8,262 bases of DNA from UBA5026 sp949065595 (GTDB taxonomy: Bacteria; Bacillota_I; Bacilli_A; RF39; UBA660). The stretch lies in NCBI GenBank assembly GCA_949065595.1, contig CARSXK010000034.1:1-8262 (forward strand), read 5' to 3'. Numbering within the stretch: the stretch's first letter is position 1; every line of letters starts with the position of its first letter. A program made the position numbers and the translations under genes. Positions 5,965-8,262 of the stretch are shown piece by piece. The notes beneath the pieces were generated by a model. That model was given only the letters and a program-made list of their open reading frames with translations. It did not search any database and had not been told where the DNA came from.

Positions 5965-5982
5965 ATGATGAAGAAACATCAT
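5965..5982 (+). other. Small hairpin at the start of the clpB leader
   Basis: ATGATG-AAGAAA-CATCAT, a perfect 6-bp stem with a 6-base loop, falls at the predicted 5' end of the mRNA and 8 bases before the GGAGGG ribosome binding site (5991-5996). It could protect the 5' end. It does not cover the ribosome binding site, so a thermometer role is unlikely. Confidence 0.4.
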
Positions 5983-6002
5983 AAGAAAAGGGAGGGATAC
6001 TG

Positions 6003-8102
6003 ATGAATCAAAATGTTCAAGAAGAGAATGTCCTTGAAAAATATGGGCGTGACATTACAGAAAGTGTAAAACTTGGTAAAGTAGACCCTGTCATTGGACG
6101 TGATGAAGAAGTTAGAAGTATTACAAGAATATTATCTAGAAAAACCAAAAACAATCCTGTTTTGATTGGAGAACCAGGTGTAGGAAAAACAGCGATCGTA
6201 GAAGGACTTGCGAGTCGTATTGTCAAAGGAGATGTCCCAAATAGTTTAAAAGGAAAAACCATTTGGGAATTGGATATGGGTGCTTTGATTGCAGGTGCAA
6301 AATATCGTGGTGAATTTGAAGAACGCTTGAAAGCTGTTTTAAAAAAAATCAAAGAAAGCGATGGGCAAATCATTCTTTTTATTGATGAAATCCACATGAT
6401 TGTAGGCAGTGGAGCAGAAGGTGCAATTGATACAAGTAATATGTTAAAACCAATGCTTGCAAGAGGAGAAATCAAAGTTATTGGTGCGACCACTTTAAAT
6501 GAGTATAGAAAATATATTGAAAAAGATGGCGCTCTTGAACGAAGATTTCAAAGAGTGCAAGTAGGACAGCCAACAGTAATAGACACCATTACCATTTTAA
6601 GAGGTCTTAAGTCCAGATTTGAAGTATTTCATGGTGTTAATATCAAAGATAAAGCCTTGATTGCCGCTGCAACACTATCAGACCGCTATATTACAGATCG
6701 CTTTTTACCTGATAAAGCAATTGATTTAGTTGATGAAGCTTGTGCCACCATCAAAGTTCAAATGGATTCTGTTCCAACTAATTTGGATATGTTGACAAGA
6801 GAAATTATGCAATTGGAAGTAGAATTGGAAGCCATTAAAAAAGACAAAGATGAATTATCCAAAGCAAGGGTGGACGAGTTAAAAGCAACTATTGCAACTT
6901 TGAAAGAAAAAGAATCTAAATTAAGAAATGATTGGGAAGCAGAAAAAACAATCAATGAAAGTATTAGTGCAAAAAAAGATGAAATTGAAAAATGCCGTTT
7001 TTCATTAGAACAAGCGGAAAATAATTATGATTTAGAAACGGCTGCTAAATTAAGACATGGAACATTGCCCAAACTGGAACATGAACTAGAAGATCTCAAA
7101 AGCAAAAATACATCTCAAATTTTAAGTGATGTGGTAGATGAGGAAGATATTGCTGGGATTATTTCCAAATGGACGAATATTCCTATTCAAAAATTAGTAG
7201 GTGGAGAAAAAGAAAAATTGATGCATTTGGAAGCACATATGAAAGAACGCGTCAAAGGGCAAGAAGAGGCTTTGAAATTGGTAAGTGAAGCGATTATCAG
7301 AGCACGTGCTGGAATCAAAGACCCAAAACGTCCAATTGGATCATTTATTTTCCTAGGACCAACTGGTGTTGGAAAAACAGAAGTTGCAAGAACACTTGCT
7401 TATGAATTATTTGATGATGAAAGACATATGGTTAGAATTGATATGAGTGAATATATGGAAGCGCATTCTGTTGCAAGACTAGTAGGAGCGCCTCCTGGAT
7501 ATGTAGGATATGATGAGGGAGGTCAATTAACAGAAGCAGTACGAAGAAACCCTTATAGTATTGTATTATTCGATGAAATTGAAAAAGCGCACCGAGATGT
7601 ATTCAATATTTTATTACAAATTCTAGATGATGGTAGAATCACCGATTCACAAGGAAGAACGGTTGATTTTAAAAATACCATAATCATTATGACATCTAAT
7701 TTAGGTAGCCATTATATTTTAGAAAATGAGGAAAATAGTAATACTTTAGTGATGCAAGAATTGAAACAGACATTCAAACCAGAATTTATCAATCGTATCG
7801 ACGAAATTATTATATTCAATGCATTGACCAAAGAAGTGGTATATGATATCCTGGATAAAATGATGAAAGAAATTGAAGAACGACTACAAGATCAAAAAAT
7901 CAAAGTTGTATTGACTGATAAAGCACGTGACTTTATTATTGATGCTTCTTATGATGTAGCTTATGGGGCAAGGCCTATAAAACGTTATGTGAGTCGAAAT
8001 CTAGAGACCTTACTTGCAACATCCATTTTAACAGAACAAATTGGACCAAATACAACTGTTACGATTGATGTTGACAATTCTAAACTTGTTATTCAATCAT
8101 AA
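6003..8102 (+). CDS. clpB: ClpB-type disaggregase lacking the N-terminal domain
   Basis: 699 residues. ClpB is a cytosolic AAA+ hexamer that pulls polypeptides out of aggregates together with DnaK/DnaJ/GrpE. AAA-1 has Walker A GEPGVGKT (56-63) and Walker B ILFIDEIH (124-131). The middle domain, about 256-375, is a full ClpB-type coiled coil (LTREIMQLEVELEAIKKD, WEAEKTINESISAKKDEIE, LRHGTLPKLEHELE), not the short ClpC/UVR form. AAA-2 has Walker A GPTGVGKT (452-459), GAPPGYVGYDEGGQLTEAVR with the pore-loop Tyr, Walker B IVLFDEIEKAH (520-530) and sensor 2 in YGARPIKR. No ClpP-docking IGF/IGL loop was noticed. The usual N-terminal domain of about 140 residues is absent. The product matches the shorter internal-start form of E. 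coli ClpB, yet here promoter and GGAGGG 6 bases before ATG 6003 leave no room for a longer form. It is controlled by CIRCE/HrcA. Confidence 0.95.
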   Translation: MNQNVQEENVLEKYGRDITESVKLGKVDPVIGRDEEVRSITRILSRKTKNNPVLIGEPGVGKTAIVEGLASRIVKGDVPNSLKGKTIWELDMGALIAGAKYRGEFEERLKAVLKKIKESDGQIILFIDEIHMIVGSGAEGAIDTSNMLKPMLARGEIKVIGATTLNEYRKYIEKDGALERRFQRVQVGQPTVIDTITILRGLKSRFEVFHGVNIKDKALIAAATLSDRYITDRFLPDKAIDLVDEACATIKVQMDSVPTNLDMLTREIMQLEVELEAIKKDKDELSKARVDELKATIATLKEKESKLRNDWEAEKTINESISAKKDEIEKCRFSLEQAENNYDLETAAKLRHGTLPKLEHELEDLKSKNTSQILSDVVDEEDIAGIISKWTNIPIQKLVGGEKEKLMHLEAHMKERVKGQEEALKLVSEAIIRARAGIKDPKRPIGSFIFLGPTGVGKTEVARTLAYELFDDERHMVRIDMSEYMEAHSVARLVGAPPGYVGYDEGGQLTEAVRRNPYSIVLFDEIEKAHRDVFNILLQILDDGRITDSQGRTVDFKNTIIIMTSNLGSHYILENEENSNTLVMQELKQTFKPEFINRIDEIIIFNALTKEVVYDILDKMMKEIEERLQDQKIKVVLTDKARDFIIDASYDVAYGARPIKRYVSRNLETLLATSILTEQIGPNTTVTIDVDNSKLVIQS

Positions 8103-8114
8103 GTAATAAATAAC

Positions 8115-8143
8115 TTGCCAAAAAAACATAAATTTGTTACAAT
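8115..8143 (+). promoter_or_regulatory. Probable sigma-A promoter for the next gene (beyond window)
   Basis: TTGCCA (8115-8120), 17-base spacer, TACAAT (8138-8143), each one base from consensus. It begins 12 bases after the clpB stop, with no terminator in between. The predicted start near 8150 leaves a leader of over 110 bases, ending in AGGAG (8254-8258) at the window edge. Confidence 0.6.
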
Positions 8144-8168
8144 AAAACAGAAAAAGAATCATAGTATA

Positions 8169-8207
8169 GTTTACAAGTAGAAAAATGAATATTTACGAAT
8201 TGTAAAC
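8169..8207 (+). repeat. Inverted repeat in the leader downstream of clpB
   Basis: GTTTACAA (8169-8176) and TTGTAAAC (8200-8207) are perfect 8-bp arms separated by 23 bases. In RNA this would be a stem with a large loop, ending exactly where the G run begins. It could also be a protein-binding dyad. Confidence 0.6.
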
Positions 8208-8216
8208 GGGGGGGGG
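8208..8216 (+). repeat. Homopolymer of nine G
   Basis: Nine consecutive G directly follow the inverted repeat, in a region otherwise very poor in G and C. The tract is long enough for slipped-strand changes in length, and its 3' half is part of the hairpin at 8212-8226. Confidence 0.85.
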
Positions 8217-8231
8217 TAATACCCTCTTTTT
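8212..8231 (+). terminator. Terminator-like hairpin (clpB terminator or leader attenuator)
   Basis: GGGGGT-AAT-ACCCTC forms a 6-bp stem with one G-T pair and a 3-base loop, followed by five T (8227-8231). It is the only terminator-like element between clpB and the window end. Since a promoter lies upstream at 8115-8143, it may act on that leader transcript as well as on clpB. Confidence 0.5.
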
Positions 8232-8262
8232 AGTGGTTGAATGAAAAAAGAATAGGAGATGT

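Noticed and set aside
6017..6493. 158-codon open frame on the minus strand inside clpB
   Set aside because: It is the antisense shadow of conserved AAA+ coding sequence, with no ribosome binding site or recognisable protein. The other minus-strand open frames (800-1054, 2305-2490, 3421-3621, 4891-5154, 5754-5936, 6758-6955) are the same kind of artefact.
6003..8102. ClpC instead of ClpB
   Set aside because: The middle domain is the long ClpB coiled coil of about 120 residues. There is no UVR-like short linker, no McsB/CtsR neighbours, and the AAA-2 region follows ClpB.
8208..8216. T-box or known riboswitch in the leader after clpB
   Set aside because: No T-box AGGGTGG core or other riboswitch consensus was seen; the G run is a plain homopolymer.
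8241..8255. Start codon ATG 8241 as the next gene
   Set aside because: It meets a TAG after three further codons. The AGGAG at 8254-8258 implies that the true start lies just outside the window.
1..8262. Mollicutes genetic code (TGA = Trp)
   Set aside because: TGA ends the nuclease, regulator and HExxH genes, and conserved tryptophans such as NWYPGHM in RbgA are TGG.

Overview
The window comes from an AT-rich Gram-positive (Bacillota) chromosome. The base composition is roughly 30% GC by eye, ribosome binding sites are strong AGGAGG types, and the rRNA-maturation genes rbgA, mrnC and rlmB sit beside a SigH-type sigma factor. A CIRCE heat-shock operator lies ahead of clpB. TGA is used as a stop and tryptophan is TGG, so this is standard code 11 and not Mycoplasma. 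An Erysipelotrichia-like or related gut Bacillota host would fit, but that assignment is inference. Every gene is on the + strand.

Region 1 (1-3222) is a compact housekeeping operon. It opens with the 3' part of a YhcG-type (DUF1016) PD-(D/E)XK nuclease gene that overlaps rbgA, the 50S assembly GTPase. Then come mrnC (mini-RNase III, 23S end maturation), rlmB (23S rRNA 2'-O-methyltransferase) and a sigH-like sigma factor, closed by a short AT-rich hairpin terminator. The order mrnC-rlmB-sigH is the classic Firmicutes order, but cysS, yacP and the rpmG-secE-nusG block usually found around it are absent here.

Region 2 (3223-5492) is the unusual part. Behind its own extended -10 promoter lies a two-gene, ATGA-coupled signalling unit. 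The first protein has an AgrA-like receiver, a LytTR-like domain that seems to lack its last strands, and then an IS3-OrfA-type helix-turn-helix with a leucine zipper. The second is a polytopic AgrC-like membrane protein. The expected phospho-acceptor His and the N and G boxes of its ATPase domain are not recognisable. The receiver keeps its Asp but not the conserved Thr/Ser and Lys. The pair looks like a two-component system rewired away from phosphotransfer and fused to a domesticated transposase DNA-binding module.

Region 3 (5493-5933) holds a small unrecognised protein with an HELKH (HExxH) motif. Its start is poorly marked, and it is in frame with the upstream kinase-like gene beyond a single stop codon.

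Region 4 (5913-8262) is a CIRCE-controlled consensus promoter followed by clpB. The ClpB has both AAA+ modules and the full middle domain but no N-terminal domain. After clpB, a good sigma-A-like promoter starts a leader containing an 8-bp inverted repeat, a run of nine G and a terminator-like hairpin. It leads to a gene beginning beyond the window end. No tRNA, rRNA, CRISPR array or complete mobile element was seen, and no stretch over 300 bases lacks a gene.
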